Of a stretch of 64,000 nucleotides of DNA, positions 1-7,660 are shown in pieces. The notes below the pieces were generated by a model that was not told the origin of the DNA, did no database searches, and saw nothing but the letters and a program-made list of their open reading frames with translations. Source of the DNA: Bacillus pumilus (GTDB lineage Bacteria; Bacillota; Bacilli; Bacillales; Bacillaceae); assembly GCA_001938995.1 (NCBI GenBank), contig MKZN01000013.1:26583-90582 (forward strand). Direction: 5' to 3'. Numbering within the stretch: the first letter of the stretch is position 1; each line of letters starts with the position of its first letter. The position numbers were made by a program, and so were the translations under genes.

Positions 1-1085
1 TATAGTAAGCCATCCCATACGGGCTTTGAGCTGTCATTTTGTGTATCGTGGATTGTTTGTTTTGAAAGACCTCTTGCTTTCTCTAGCTTGTGAATGCGCT
101 CAGAAATTGGCAATAGCTGCTCCTCTAGCACATGCTGAATCGCGAAGGTTTCTCTGCTAGCTGATGTCTCTAATGAAGATAACTGGTCACGAATTGGAGC
201 AACTAGTTGCTCCAGTACTTTTTGGACTGGTTCTTCACTTGTTTGTTCTTCTTCCTGTTTTCCTGCTTGCTGTAAGACGTTCTCTATCGCCAGCTTTGCT
301 TTTTCTAGTTCACGTACTTGATCAGTCGTCAATGCATCGTCAAGCTTCTGGATGGAGGCTGGCCTTTCTCCAATCGCTTGAAGAACATGATCTGTTTTCA
401 ACACTTCTTGAGCAATTGGAATCAATTGTTCAAGTGCTGCTCTTACGCTAGACTCATCGCCATCATTTATTTGTAATGTTTCCAGCAAACGGTCTAATGC
501 GCTCCAAAATGGTTGTGACATGTCTGCACCTTCCTCTTTCAAAAAGAAATGTTTCAGCAAAGAAAAAAGCCCCTTCTCATTTGTTCCTTGAGATAGAAGC
601 TGATCCTGTTCCTCGATCGCGATGATGTCCGCCGTCCCTGCCATTGAATAGCCTGTAATATGACCTTGCTGAATTTGCTCCCAAATCTCTTGAGATGCTT
701 TGGTCACAAGTACCCAAGATCCTTTTTGAATCAGCTCTCCGCCTACTTCAAATTCAGCTGGAGCGATATAGGATTCAACGACTTCGCCAACACCATTTTG
801 AAAATCATGTTGCTTGTCAATGTGACGTGCGTCTTTCATAAATCCGTGTGCCGCTCTTTCAATTTCCTTGGCGGACATATAGTCTTGATGGGCATCTGGT
901 GTATTCGGTTCATACACAACACCATACACAAGACGATGAGCATCCTCTGCCTTTGTTAGGACACTCACTTCCTTTTGAAAGTCAGGCTGCCTTTTTGCCT
1001 TCATCAAAAAGAATTTTTTTTGGTTTGCCGCCCTGTCTACATACGAGACATGCGTAATTTTTGCGTTCCTCAATTCTCTTGGCAT
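1..1085 (-). CDS. xkdF: XkdF-like prophage protease/capsid-associated protein (partial, runs off left edge)
   Basis: An open frame begins with ATG at 1085 and stays open to the left edge, about 361 codons, so its C-terminus lies outside the window. A strong ribosome binding site (AAAGGGGGTGA) sits just upstream and overlaps the xkdE stop. The N-terminus (MPRELRNAKITHVSYVDRAA) and a later GSWVL...GHITGYSMAG segment fit the XkdF family of putative phage serine proteases; the Ser in GYSMAG is the likely nucleophile. The second half is Glu/Gln-rich and probably coiled-coil. It follows portal and terminase as in PBSX, where XkdF is expected to act in head maturation. The protease role is a family inference. 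Confidence 0.8.
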   Translation of the reverse strand, partial: MPRELRNAKITHVSYVDRAANQKKFFLMKAKRQPDFQKEVSVLTKAEDAHRLVYGVVYEPNTPDAHQDYMSAKEIERAAHGFMKDARHIDKQHDFQNGVGEVVESYIAPAEFEVGGELIQKGSWVLVTKASQEIWEQIQQGHITGYSMAGTADIIAIEEQDQLLSQGTNEKGLFSLLKHFFLKEEGADMSQPFWSALDRLLETLQINDGDESSVRAALEQLIPIAQEVLKTDHVLQAIGERPASIQKLDDALTTDQVRELEKAKLAIENVLQQAGKQEEEQTSEEPVQKVLEQLVAPIRDQLSSLETSASRETFAIQHVLEEQLLPISERIHKLEKARGLSKQTIHDTQNDSSKPVWDGLL

Positions 1086-1089
1086 CTGT

Positions 1090-2580
1090 TCACCCCCTTT
1101 CATTAAGCTGATGTGTTTGAGGTTCTTTTTCTTGCTCATTCGGCTTTGCTTGAGATGATTCATCAGCGGCTTTCATGCCGCTTTGTAAAGGCCGGTGATA
1201 TTGCTCCTCAGGCCATTCTTCTAATGTTTTCCCAAGAATACGTCCCGCCAGATCTCGCAAATCGTTTGGCGACACTGCCCCAGCCTGAATAAATGGCGTA
1301 AGGACCTTGGCGATCTCTAGGGGGTCTCTAAAGTCAGGACCATTTAACAGAAGGCGAACATGCCAGATATCAAGATCTGGCAGGAAAAGTGTGTTGAGTT
1401 TCCCTGTAATGAGGTGCCGCTCAGGCTGAAATACCTGTTCCTCTGTTGTTTTACGCGCGGTATCTGCTGTGGCTTTGTTATAATCTTGTGACTCGCCTGT
1501 ATAAATTGGTGGTAGGCGAAAAGCGGAGCGGATTTTATTCCTTGTTTTTTCATCGTATTCTAAAAAGAGTGCATCCTCTTGCAAAATCTCCGCTAAGGAT
1601 TTAAAGTTCACTTTGACATTTGATACATCTTCTTCACCTGTTAACCCTTTTTCAGTCGGAAGACCTTCTACTTCAAGCAATAAAAATTTATGTGCGTGAT
1701 CAGATCCTTCAATATCGTCCATATAATCCTGAAGCTGCTGGTAGGATGCCTCTGAGAGCATTCCATTTTCCACAATAATGGCGCCGGGTACATGTCGCCC
1801 TTGCTTAAAATATAAATAATTCAGCTCTTCCGCTTTACGTGCTCCGTACATATTGACAATATTGCCAATCCAGCGGGGAACGCCGTATGTTCCGCTGCCG
1901 ATTTTAAAATGGACGACCTCTGTTGCTCTGAGTGGTTCCGGGGTGGCATCATCGTACATTCCTGTTTCACAATTTAAGATCCGCGGATCCCCATATTCTT
2001 TGAAAAAGACTTTCTTTTCGTTGATCACTTGCACATATTTACGGAATCGTTTTTTTCGATCCATCGTTTTTATGTCGCCGTTTTCGGTGTACCGGAAAGT
2101 GACGTCTACAGGCTCACTGAGCTTACAAATACGGATATGGAGTGCATCTAAGTACTCAGCTCCTGCTGGTTTTCCTTGTCCATCTCGTAAGACCTCTAAA
2201 AAACCATTTCCTGTTTTTTCTCGGTCTTCTAAGACATATCCAAAAATCACATCAGCAGACTCATCGTAGTTCATGTACTTTGTAAACTCTTCGAGCCTTG
2301 TCCATTCCTGCTCTGCTATTTTCTTTTTTACTGGAGAAACACTTTCAGCATTATAGTCAAATGCGTATTCGACTCCAAACCCAAAGCCTAAAATATTTGT
2401 TGTATACGCATCAATACACTGCTGGAGAATGGTCGAATATTCTGCCATGCTTTTTAATTCACCAATATGGTACGGCGGGGGAACAATGTCATCTTTTTCA
2501 TATGAAAATTCATCCTCATACATTTGTTTTGTATGATCAGACATACTGGCTTTCATAATCGTTGCTTTGACTTGATTCAT
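1090..2580 (-). CDS. xkdE: PBSX-type phage portal protein
   Basis: This 496-residue protein matches the PBSX XkdE/phage portal family in length and in its place after the large terminase. It would form the dodecameric ring through which DNA enters the prohead. The N-terminal part has the portal-like segment [20 protein letters not shown], the middle has [16 protein letters not shown], and the tail is Gln/Glu/Lys-rich and probably disordered. The ATG at 2580 overlaps the xtmB stop by 4 bp and the TGA at 1090 abuts the xkdF ribosome binding site, so these genes are translationally coupled in one late packaging operon. The frame is intact with no sign of decay. Confidence 0.88.
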   Translation of the reverse strand: MNQVKATIMKASMSDHTKQMYEDEFSYEKDDIVPPPYHIGELKSMAEYSTILQQCIDAYTTNILGFGFGVEYAFDYNAESVSPVKKKIAEQEWTRLEEFTKYMNYDESADVIFGYVLEDREKTGNGFLEVLRDGQGKPAGAEYLDALHIRICKLSEPVDVTFRYTENGDIKTMDRKKRFRKYVQVINEKKVFFKEYGDPRILNCETGMYDDATPEPLRATEVVHFKIGSGTYGVPRWIGNIVNMYGARKAEELNYLYFKQGRHVPGAIIVENGMLSEASYQQLQDYMDDIEGSDHAHKFLLLEVEGLPTEKGLTGEEDVSNVKVNFKSLAEILQEDALFLEYDEKTRNKIRSAFRLPPIYTGESQDYNKATADTARKTTEEQVFQPERHLITGKLNTLFLPDLDIWHVRLLLNGPDFRDPLEIAKVLTPFIQAGAVSPNDLRDLAGRILGKTLEEWPEEQYHRPLQSGMKAADESSQAKPNEQEKEPQTHQLNERG

Positions 2581-3890
2581 TGTATGGACCTCCTCTCTCT
2601 GTTTGGACGAACGCGCTCTGAAGCGGTCTCCTTTAAATCCGTCACTTCATAATCATCTAGTGCATACCAAATCGCCGATAATGTGTGCGGATCAATCTGA
2701 AATTCATCTTCTTGCAGGCGTCCGTCTTTGTCCGCCCGATAGGTGAGCGATTGAAGTTCATAGATCGTATATGGACAGGCATCAGAACAAATGATTTTCT
2801 TAAACCGCTTGATCTTTTTTGTATATTGCAAGCGTGAGCCTTGGAACTTATGGGCAGCGACCATTTGAAATCCATTCTGCCGAAAATAGTGAATCGTTTT
2901 AGGCTCTGCTGCGTCTGCCTTGATCAGTTCCTTTGACTCAATAAACTCTTTCAGATCGACAGCTGTTTTATCATCGGTTTTGCCGCGATCGTAATATTCC
3001 CAATAAATATAGAGATATTTTTGCTTATGATCGACGGCTAAACGAACTAAAGCATTGTACGATTCGATAAATCCGAAATCCATGCCTGCCCGTTTGAGCG
3101 GTCTTTGAATCTGCTGAATTGCTTCTATTACTTCAGAGTGGGCTCTCACCTCAAATTGTGGAAAAACCCTTGTGCCATTGATCCCGAAATGACCTTTTCT
3201 CGCAATTCGATATAGATCCGGGTCATATTCTTTTAGTTCATCCAGTTGATGGACATAGCTTTTAGGCAAGAATAGGTTATCTTCTGCCGTCGAGTGATGA
3301 TAGTACGTATCCTTTATGACAATTGTTCGCTGTTTGTATAATGTCTCGTCATCAAGGACAAATCGCTTCAGCTGTTCATCTCGAAAGAAATGTCTGTATG
3401 TCCAATTATCCTGACCAACAGGGTTGGTTGATAGCATCATATAAAGTCGTAATGATGGGTGGCGCAGTCTTCCAAGGAGTTCTTTAAAGCCTTCATAAGA
3501 AACCTCCGAACACTCTTCAATCCAAATGATTGAGATATTGTTGATGGACTTCAGTTTCTCAGGCTTGTCTAATCCTTTGAATAAAATGCTACTGCCGTTT
3601 CGAAAAGTCAGGGCAAGCGGTGAACTGCGGCATTTCACAAAATGCTCAATACCAAGGTCGCTGACAATCTCTTGTAAAAGAGAAAATGTCGACTCTCGGT
3701 GCGTATCATATACCTCGCGAATGACAAGTGCTGTCCTTTTTTCCTCAAGTAGCTTTAAAATCAGTTTCAACGCAATGTGATAGCTTTTGGAAGACCCATA
3801 ACCGCCGACTAAAAATTGAAATTTTTGATGCCAATCAAAGAGAAAGTCTTCAAAGTGAGGATTGACTTCTTTTTCAATGACGGGCGTCAT
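2577..3890 (-). CDS. xtmB: PBSX terminase large subunit
   Basis: This 437-residue protein is the packaging motor ATPase/nuclease of a PBSX-type element. The N-terminal ATPase half has a P-loop-like [11 protein letters not shown] (about residues 29-39) and a Walker B-like [12 protein letters not shown] (about 120-131). A nuclease-like half follows, with [16 protein letters not shown] (about 270). Length and order (xtmA-xtmB-xkdE) are those of B. subtilis PBSX. It overlaps xtmA at its start and xkdE at its end by 4 bp each. In PBSX these enzymes package random host DNA of fixed size; whether this copy does so cannot be told from the sequence. Confidence 0.9.
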   Translation of the reverse strand: MTPVIEKEVNPHFEDFLFDWHQKFQFLVGGYGSSKSYHIALKLILKLLEEKRTALVIREVYDTHRESTFSLLQEIVSDLGIEHFVKCRSSPLALTFRNGSSILFKGLDKPEKLKSINNISIIWIEECSEVSYEGFKELLGRLRHPSLRLYMMLSTNPVGQDNWTYRHFFRDEQLKRFVLDDETLYKQRTIVIKDTYYHHSTAEDNLFLPKSYVHQLDELKEYDPDLYRIARKGHFGINGTRVFPQFEVRAHSEVIEAIQQIQRPLKRAGMDFGFIESYNALVRLAVDHKQKYLYIYWEYYDRGKTDDKTAVDLKEFIESKELIKADAAEPKTIHYFRQNGFQMVAAHKFQGSRLQYTKKIKRFKKIICSDACPYTIYELQSLTYRADKDGRLQEDEFQIDPHTLSAIWYALDDYEVTDLKETASERVRPNRERRSIQ

Positions 3891-4534
3891 GTGTCTTCCT
3901 CTTTTCGTTTAATCATAATGTGGAGATCTTCCTCTTTTTCTTCACGGACTGCTTTTTTTGTTTTTTCTATAGTCAGTTCAATTTGTTTCAGCCTCAATCT
4001 GCGTTCATCCTTCGCATGTGCAAGTTCTTCAAACTGTTTAATAAGACGCCTAAGCTCTCCCATCGCACGCGATTGGGCATTTAAAAAAGTCGCATGTCGA
4101 TCCCATGAAAATTGAAAGGTAAATTCCTCCTCCCCCCTTACTGATTCTGGCTGAATCTCTTCTCCTGTGTCTTCTTCCAGCGCTGAAGCCATATATGTCG
4201 CTTTTTTCAATTCTTTGATCATTTCATCCTGATCCGCTACGAACATAATCCGCTGCGCTCGAATGATCGCTGCGTATTGAATTTGAATTTGATCCCAGAT
4301 TAAATCTAATGATGTACGTCCGCCCATTTTCTCCATGATTTCAATCGTTTCATCCGAAAGAAATTGATTGAAGATGGCATGCGCTTGATTGGATGGAGTC
4401 TTTCTTCTTTCCCATCCATAGCGCCTTTTCCATGATTTGACGGTATGAATCGAGACGTTGTATTGATCAGCTAGTTGCTGATACGTCATCCCTTTCATAT
4501 AATCCTGCTCTGCATAAATCCGTTTATCTTTCAT
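3887..4534 (-). CDS. xtmA: PBSX terminase small subunit
   Basis: This 215-residue protein carries an N-terminal helix-turn-helix ([20 protein letters not shown], about residues 13-32) followed by WKRRYGW, as in small terminase subunits that bind DNA and load the large subunit. The C-terminal third is strongly charged and coiled-coil-like. The ATG at 4534 is preceded by AGGTGA six bases upstream; a stronger AAAGGAGG lies further off. It is the first gene after the xpf terminator, so the late promoter should lie in the 140 bp between xpf and xtmA. Family and order support the call. Confidence 0.87.
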   Translation of the reverse strand: MKDKRIYAEQDYMKGMTYQQLADQYNVSIHTVKSWKRRYGWERRKTPSNQAHAIFNQFLSDETIEIMEKMGGRTSLDLIWDQIQIQYAAIIRAQRIMFVADQDEMIKELKKATYMASALEEDTGEEIQPESVRGEEEFTFQFSWDRHATFLNAQSRAMGELRRLIKQFEELAHAKDERRLRLKQIELTIEKTKKAVREEKEEDLHIMIKRKEEDT

Positions 4535-4559
4535 TTACATTCACCTGCCGCCTCCTTTA

Positions 4560-4676
4560 AGTTCGATTGATTTGTTGAGAAGAATCATTTGTGTAGGATC
4601 AGCAAACATTTGTTTGGTCTGTCTAACTATAGGTGGCAACTGTAAGACAAACATCAATTGATTTATTTTCTACAGA
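4560..4676 (-). promoter_or_regulatory. Likely late-promoter region between xpf and xtmA
   Basis: The interval between the xpf terminator and xtmA must hold the promoter of the packaging operon, because transcription from upstream is stopped at 4677-4708. In PBSX the late promoter depends on Xpf. An imperfect inverted repeat, TTGTCTTAC...GTTAGACAG, is visible around 4615-4650 on the minus strand. No ordinary -35/-10 pair stands out. The assignment is positional inference. Confidence 0.35.
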
Positions 4677-4708
4677 AAAAAACGCCTATTCAGCTACTTC
4701 GAATAGGC
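4677..4708 (-). terminator. Terminator overlapping the 3' end of xpf
   Basis: On the minus strand, GCCTATTC and GAATAGGC form an 8-bp stem around a 9-nt loop. The stem contains the last codons and stop of xpf and is followed by a T-rich tail. It should separate xpf from the late operon. Confidence 0.8.
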
Positions 4709-5204
4709 ATTCTTCTACTTTCTTAGACATTTTTGTTCGAGCTCTTTCCATGTGCTTTTGCACAGTTCCTTTCTTTACATCTAGGGTCATGGCAATCTCA
4801 CTAAATGAAAGTCCCTGTGTTGTGTGCATATAGAATACGTCCTTTTCTCGATCTGTTAAAACGGACAAGGCTTCGTCAATTCTTTTTTTGTCCTGTTCAC
4901 TTATCTTTCTTTCTTTTTCCTGAATGAGGGCATATTCATGTGATAATGCTTCTAGTACTTCTGGGTCGGCAAGCATGGTGCGCTGATAGACAGAACGCCT
5001 GTCTAATCCTCTGCGTGCCCCTGGCTGTCTGCCAATTTGAAGCCATTCCACTACGTATTCTAGATCACTTACCATACTAGCGATAATTTTTTTATCATGC
5101 TTGTCTTGATCTGTCAGTTGCTTGTCCTCTTTTTCACGAAGCGGTTCGTATCGTTTTCTTGCGTCCTTTAGTGCTCGTTTGTATTCTATTAGTAAATCAT
5201 GCAT
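4686..5204 (-). CDS. xpf: PBSX late-gene sigma-like regulator Xpf
   Basis: This 172-residue sigma-factor-like protein is the PBSX positive control factor, expected to direct RNA polymerase to late promoters after induction. The C-terminal region 4 is clear: LSVLTDREKDVFYMHTTQGL followed by the helix-turn-helix SFSEIAMTLDVKKGTVQKHM. Its N-terminus is charged and helical. I placed the start at ATG 5204 (MHDLLIEY) because AAAGGAGA lies 7 bp upstream; the longer frame has no such site. Terminators sit on both sides (5229-5282 and 4677-4708), so its expression probably depends on read-through or on a promoter inside the leader. Confidence 0.85.
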   Translation of the reverse strand: MHDLLIEYKRALKDARKRYEPLREKEDKQLTDQDKHDKKIIASMVSDLEYVVEWLQIGRQPGARRGLDRRSVYQRTMLADPEVLEALSHEYALIQEKERKISEQDKKRIDEALSVLTDREKDVFYMHTTQGLSFSEIAMTLDVKKGTVQKHMERARTKMSKKVEECLFEVAE

Positions 5205-5228
5205 GTGTGATCTCTCCTTTTTTATGAA

Positions 5229-5282
5229 CAAAAAAACGGACACCAATCAGTCCCGAATAAAAAGGGGCTTGATCAGTGTCCG
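5229..5282 (-). terminator. Terminator/attenuator immediately upstream of xpf
   Basis: On the minus strand CGGACACTGATCA pairs with TGATTGGTGTCCG (one mismatched and one wobble position), followed by a run of seven T. The T-run ends about 10 bp before the xpf ribosome binding site. It closes the xtrA transcript and could act as an attenuator or antitermination target for xpf. Confidence 0.75.
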
Positions 5283-5328
5283 CAGGCTTTCCGTCTTGGA
5301 CGTATGATGTTGTCTTGTGTGCTAGTAA

Positions 5329-5532
5329 TTAGATTTTGAAACCTATTTCGTGATCCACTCTTGCAAATTGTCCCTTTGCTGTTTGTATAATGGTTTTCCC
5401 GTGTTCAGGCACGTCCATCATATAGGCCGTTCCTACAGTTCCATCTAGAACAATCACTTGAATCTTTCCTTCTTCTATTTCACCAACAATTGTGTGATTT
5501 TCTTGAATGAATAGTTGTTTTGGCTCGCTCAT
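5329..5532 (-). CDS. xtrA: PBSX XtrA-like small protein
   Basis: This 67-residue protein is acidic in its N-terminal half, has no membrane segment, and has good spacing to AAAGGAGA upstream of ATG 5532. It lies just before xpf, where B. subtilis PBSX carries xtrA, and its size and sequence (QENHTIVGEIEEGKIQVIVL) are consistent with that family. The function of XtrA is unknown. Its transcript is closed by the strong hairpin at 5229-5282. The name rests mostly on position and size. Confidence 0.6.
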   Translation of the reverse strand: MSEPKQLFIQENHTIVGEIEEGKIQVIVLDGTVGTAYMMDVPEHGKTIIQTAKGQFARVDHEIGFKI

Positions 5533-5550
5533 TTGATGATCTCCTTTTTG

Positions 5551-5946
5551 TTATGACCCGCTAAAGTCATCCATTGTATTTAAAATCATTTCAATCCTCG
5601 GTCGTATACTATAAAACTGAGAAACTTTTAATTCGACAACTTGCCCAAGTTTTTCATAAATAATGGAACAAAGTGCTTCCTGGATCTCTTGCAAACTTGG
5701 TTGGCATCTGTGTAAGTGAACAGGGCGCACGAAGCCTTTTTCAGCAAATATACGTTTCTTCTGACAACTGGCGATGTCGAGTGGCATCTTGGAAAACATC
5801 CGAATGTCTAGAGAAAGTGCACCTTGTAATATCTCGGAACATTGTTCTTTCGCGGTTGCTTTCATTCTTTGGATGATTTGATTCTTTGTCAGATCATGCT
5901 CTGTATCAACGATAAAATGAATGACCATGTTATTGTCTTCCGTCAT
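5551..5946 (-). CDS. RusA-like protein lacking the catalytic acids
   Basis: This is a protein of up to 131 residues. An internal ATG at 5928 (MVIHFIVDTEH) with GGAAGA eight bases upstream is a better start and gives 125 residues. The C-terminal half aligns with RusA Holliday-junction resolvases: the block ending GQVVELKVSQFYSIRPRIEM matches the family's final strands well. The family's active-site segment, normally P-D-L-D-N and a later D-D pair, here reads PSLQE and YEKLG, so every expected catalytic aspartate is replaced. It is probably nuclease-dead, perhaps kept as a DNA-binding protein. The reading frame itself is intact. Confidence 0.6.
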   Translation of the reverse strand: MTEDNNMVIHFIVDTEHDLTKNQIIQRMKATAKEQCSEILQGALSLDIRMFSKMPLDIASCQKKRIFAEKGFVRPVHLHRCQPSLQEIQEALCSIIYEKLGQVVELKVSQFYSIRPRIEMILNTMDDFSGS

Positions 5947-6034
5947 CCTTAGCCCACTGCCTGATGTCCTGCTCCTTTTGACTCGCTTTGAGCAAAAACA
6001 TCATGAATGCAGCGGCTAGCTTTAATCGATTCAT
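5930..6034 (-). CDS. Small early prophage ORF, 34 residues
   Basis: The ORF runs from ATG 6034 to TAA 5930 and begins MNRLKLAAAFMMFLLKASQK. AGAGGAG lies about 9 bp upstream of the start. The first half is a short hydrophobic helix and the end is charged. It overlaps the start of the RusA-like frame, suggesting translational coupling. Tiny ORFs like this are common in PBSX/skin-type early regions, but I do not recognise this one and no function is proposed. Confidence 0.4.
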   Translation of the reverse strand: MNRLKLAAAFMMFLLKASQKEQDIRQWAKDDGRQ

Positions 6035-6108
6035 TTCGCTCTGCTCCTCTCCCTCTTTTTTTCATCAGCAGATTGCGCTGCCATAAGGTCCATGTATGTC
6101 TGCTTCTC

Positions 6109-6231
6109 TTACGCTGTAGCAAAAGCAAAATGCGGTTCGTTTTGATAGATGGTGATCCAGCCGCCAGATTGCACTAAACAAAGCTGCGCTTCTTTACGGG
6201 GATCAAATCTCAACTGGTGTCTCGTCATCAT
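6109..6231 (-). CDS. Small early prophage ORF, 40 residues
   Basis: The ORF runs from ATG 6231 to TAA 6109 and begins MMTRHQLRFDPRKEAQLC. An unusually good ribosome binding site (AGGAGGG, about 5 bp spacing) supports real translation. It starts inside the end of the preceding 50-residue ORF, so the two are probably coupled. The sequence is compact and soluble with an aromatic C-terminal half (GGWITIYQNEPHFAFA). I do not recognise the family. Confidence 0.5.
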   Translation of the reverse strand: MMTRHQLRFDPRKEAQLCLVQSGGWITIYQNEPHFAFATA

Positions 6232-6355
6232 CAGCACCCTCCTGACCTTCCTCTCTTTCTGTTTGATAACCGCATCGCTTCAGATCATATGACCAATAGC
6301 ATTTTGGGTATCCAAAATCATTGATTTGTGTCACCATTGGATGTTCAATATTCAT
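6203..6355 (-). CDS. Small early prophage ORF, 50 residues
   Basis: The ORF runs from ATG 6355 to TGA 6203. It has an aromatic, Cys-containing N-terminal part (FGYPKCYWSYDLKRCGY) and a very acidic C-terminus. GGAGGGAGAG lies upstream, but about 12 bases from the ATG, so translation may be weak. It is the first ORF seen downstream of the likely early promoter at 6594-6622 and so the first gene of the early transcript. No function is recognised. Confidence 0.4.
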   Translation of the reverse strand: MNIEHPMVTQINDFGYPKCYWSYDLKRCGYQTEREEGQEGADDDETPVEI

Positions 6356-6410
6356 TCTAGTTTTCTCTCCCTCCACATGTATTCAGATGAACCTGCCTCT
6401 AAATTACCCT

Positions 6411-6690
6411 TTATGTGTAACTCAGAAGCAAAAAAAATCACTTATTCCTTATGTTTCACCACTTCTAATGCTAGAGTAATTCATTTAAAAGCAGTATTGG
6501 TTTGTCATTTCAAGTATCTCATTCAATCTTTTCGTCATTTTTCAAATTTCATTTCTCTAATCATTACTCGATATGTGTAAGTTATATTCATGATGATAAT
6601 ATACACATAAAGGGTAAGTCAATCATTTTTTATTCTTTTTGTGTATTTATTTATCTTTTCCGTGTAATTCATGATAGAATTTACACATAA
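6411..6690. repeat. Repeated TTATGTGTAA elements, putative repressor operators
   Basis: The 10-mer TTATGTGTAA or its complement recurs across the divergent control region: 6411-6420 (TTATGTGTAA), 6571-6580 (ATATGTGTAA), 6601-6610 (complement TTATGTGTAT) and 6681-6690 (exact complement TTATGTGTAA). Partial GTGTA copies lie near 6641 and 6662. They flank and overlap promoter-like sequence next to the Xre-type gene, as expected for prophage operators. The rest of the 6356-6710 gap is AT-rich with no convincing ORF. Confidence 0.6.
6594..6622 (-). promoter_or_regulatory. Candidate early promoter of the prophage, with operator in the spacer
   Basis: On the minus strand TTGACT (6617-6622) is followed after 17 bp by TTATCA (6594-6599). 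The spacer contains one copy of the TTATGTGTA element. It points toward the small early ORFs, leaving a leader of about 240 nt. The -10 match is weak. Confidence 0.45.
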
Positions 6691-6710
6691 TAAGAAAAAA
6701 GGTGTTTCCA

Positions 6711-7088
6711 ATGGAAAATATGACTGGAAAGATTTTAACTGAATTGAGAGAGAAGCATGGATGGAGTAAGTCAACCGTTGCTAAAAAACTCGGATTAAAG
6801 GCAATGTCTACCTATGCAAACTGGGAATATGGACTAAGAAAACCAGACGGTGAGATGATTGTAAAAATCGCTGAACTGTACGGGGTTTCAACAGATTATC
6901 TCCTTACAGGGAAAGACAAAAGCATGGTCGATCATGATCTTGCAAATGATCCTGATTTACAAATTGCGTTTAAAGCTGCCTCCGATTTTTCCGAAGAAGC
7001 ACGAAGACAAACCATCGATTTTATTCACTACATTAAAGAGAAAGAGAAGCAAAAAGGCCGTCAGCCAAAACAGCAAGATGACAAATAG
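6711..7088 (+). CDS. xre: Xre/Cro-CI-type prophage repressor
   Basis: This 125-residue protein has an N-terminal helix-turn-helix (ILTELREKHGWSKSTVAKKL, then YANWEYGLRKPDGE) and the LYGVSTDYLLTGK segment typical of Xre-type repressors such as PBSX Xre. The C-terminal 40 residues are charged. The ATG at 6711 is preceded by AAAAAAGGTG six bases upstream; a GTG nine bases earlier lies inside that site and is unlikely. It is divergent from all the prophage genes and followed by a strong terminator, so it is a single-gene unit that probably represses the early promoter through the TTATGTGTAA elements. Confidence 0.82.
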   Translation: MENMTGKILTELREKHGWSKSTVAKKLGLKAMSTYANWEYGLRKPDGEMIVKIAELYGVSTDYLLTGKDKSMVDHDLANDPDLQIAFKAASDFSEEARRQTIDFIHYIKEKEKQKGRQPKQQDDK

Positions 7089-7141
7089 GTTCCGGCTGCA
7101 CGCATAGTATCTCATGATCTCTATTGATAAAGCATCACATT

Positions 7142-7166
7142 GCTGGGTATATGCCCAGCTTTTTTT
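7142..7166 (+). terminator. Terminator of the prophage repressor gene
   Basis: GCTGGG and CCCAGC form a 6-bp stem around TATATG, followed by seven T. It lies 54 bp after the repressor stop codon. Confidence 0.85.
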
Positions 7167-7167
7167 A

Positions 7168-7502
7168 TGCCTCTTTTTTCTCCTGAAAAAGAGAATGGTG
7201 CTCTTACGTTCTTCCAAACAGAAGGTGCTCATGCAGCTGCACAGCCTAAAGAACCAGTCATAGCAAAAGCTCCTATTATGAATAAAGTGATTACTGTGAA
7301 CCGTACGCTTCCTGTAGGTTCATCGATCGCTGTCTCTCTTCCAGCAAGCCAAATCTCTGTGACGGGTGCAACTTATGCGATCCAATTAGACCAAACTGCT
7401 CCGAATTTCACATGGATTCGTGCTGTACAACGCGGTTCTGTGACGGTTTCCTACTATAATTCATTGGGTGAGCGTGTCATTAACTATATTACGGTTCGCT
7501 AA
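7168..7502 (+). pseudogene. 5'-truncated secreted-protein remnant next to the prophage edge
   Basis: The frame is open from the T-run of the repressor terminator to TAA at 7500-7502. The first usable ATG (7168) is inside or beside the terminator and has no ribosome binding site. From about 7196 on, the product looks like the end of a signal peptide and a mature secreted domain: GALTFFQTEGAHAAAQ, then a Val/Ser-rich beta domain ending VSYYNSLGERVINYITVR. The upstream SPEKENG stretch is unlike a signal peptide core. The simplest reading is a host gene whose start was removed when the prophage inserted. I do not recognise the family; a short functional protein remains possible. Confidence 0.5.
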
Positions 7503-7521
7503 GCTATCCATCTATACATAT

Positions 7522-7554
7522 CAAAAGGCGATGACCTATGTTCATCGTCTTTTG
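7522..7554 (+). terminator. Terminator after the truncated secreted-protein gene
   Basis: CAAAAGGCGATGA and TCATCGTCTTTTG form a long stem (one G-U pair) around CCTATGT. The downstream arm ends in TTTTG. Confidence 0.65.
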
Positions 7555-7608
7555 GTGATGCTGATTTGAATGCACTTGGACATTCACCAGTGCTTGCCAT
7601 CGCCCCTC

Positions 7609-7647
7609 ATATATGTTAACTTTTAATAATATTAAGTTAACATATAT
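7609..7647 (+). promoter_or_regulatory. BirA (biotin repressor) operator upstream of bioB
   Basis: Two perfect 12-bp inverted arms, ATATATGTTAAC (7609-7620) and GTTAACATATAT (7636-7647), are separated by a 15-bp AT-rich spacer. This is the architecture of Firmicute BirA operators (TGTTAAC-N15-GTTAACA). It ends 13 bp before the bioB start and so can block transcription when biotin is plentiful. Confidence 0.88.
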
Positions 7648-7660
7648 AGGGGGGCTTATG

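Noticed and set aside
63..960. Plus-strand frames opposite the left-edge gene
   Set aside because: They are shadows of the xkdF frame, which is open on the minus strand from 1085 to the edge with a strong ribosome binding site.
6326..6690. Two overlapping plus-strand frames before the repressor
   Set aside because: They have no ribosome binding site, poor composition (Phe, Ile, His rich), and lie across the operator and promoter region.
6400..6700. CRISPR-like array from the recurring GTGTAA elements
   Set aside because: The repeats are only about 10 bp, in both orientations and irregularly spaced, which fits operators and not CRISPR.
6957..7232. Minus-strand 91-codon frame over the repressor 3' end
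   Set aside because: It crosses the repressor terminator, is opposite a clear coding frame and has no ribosome binding site.
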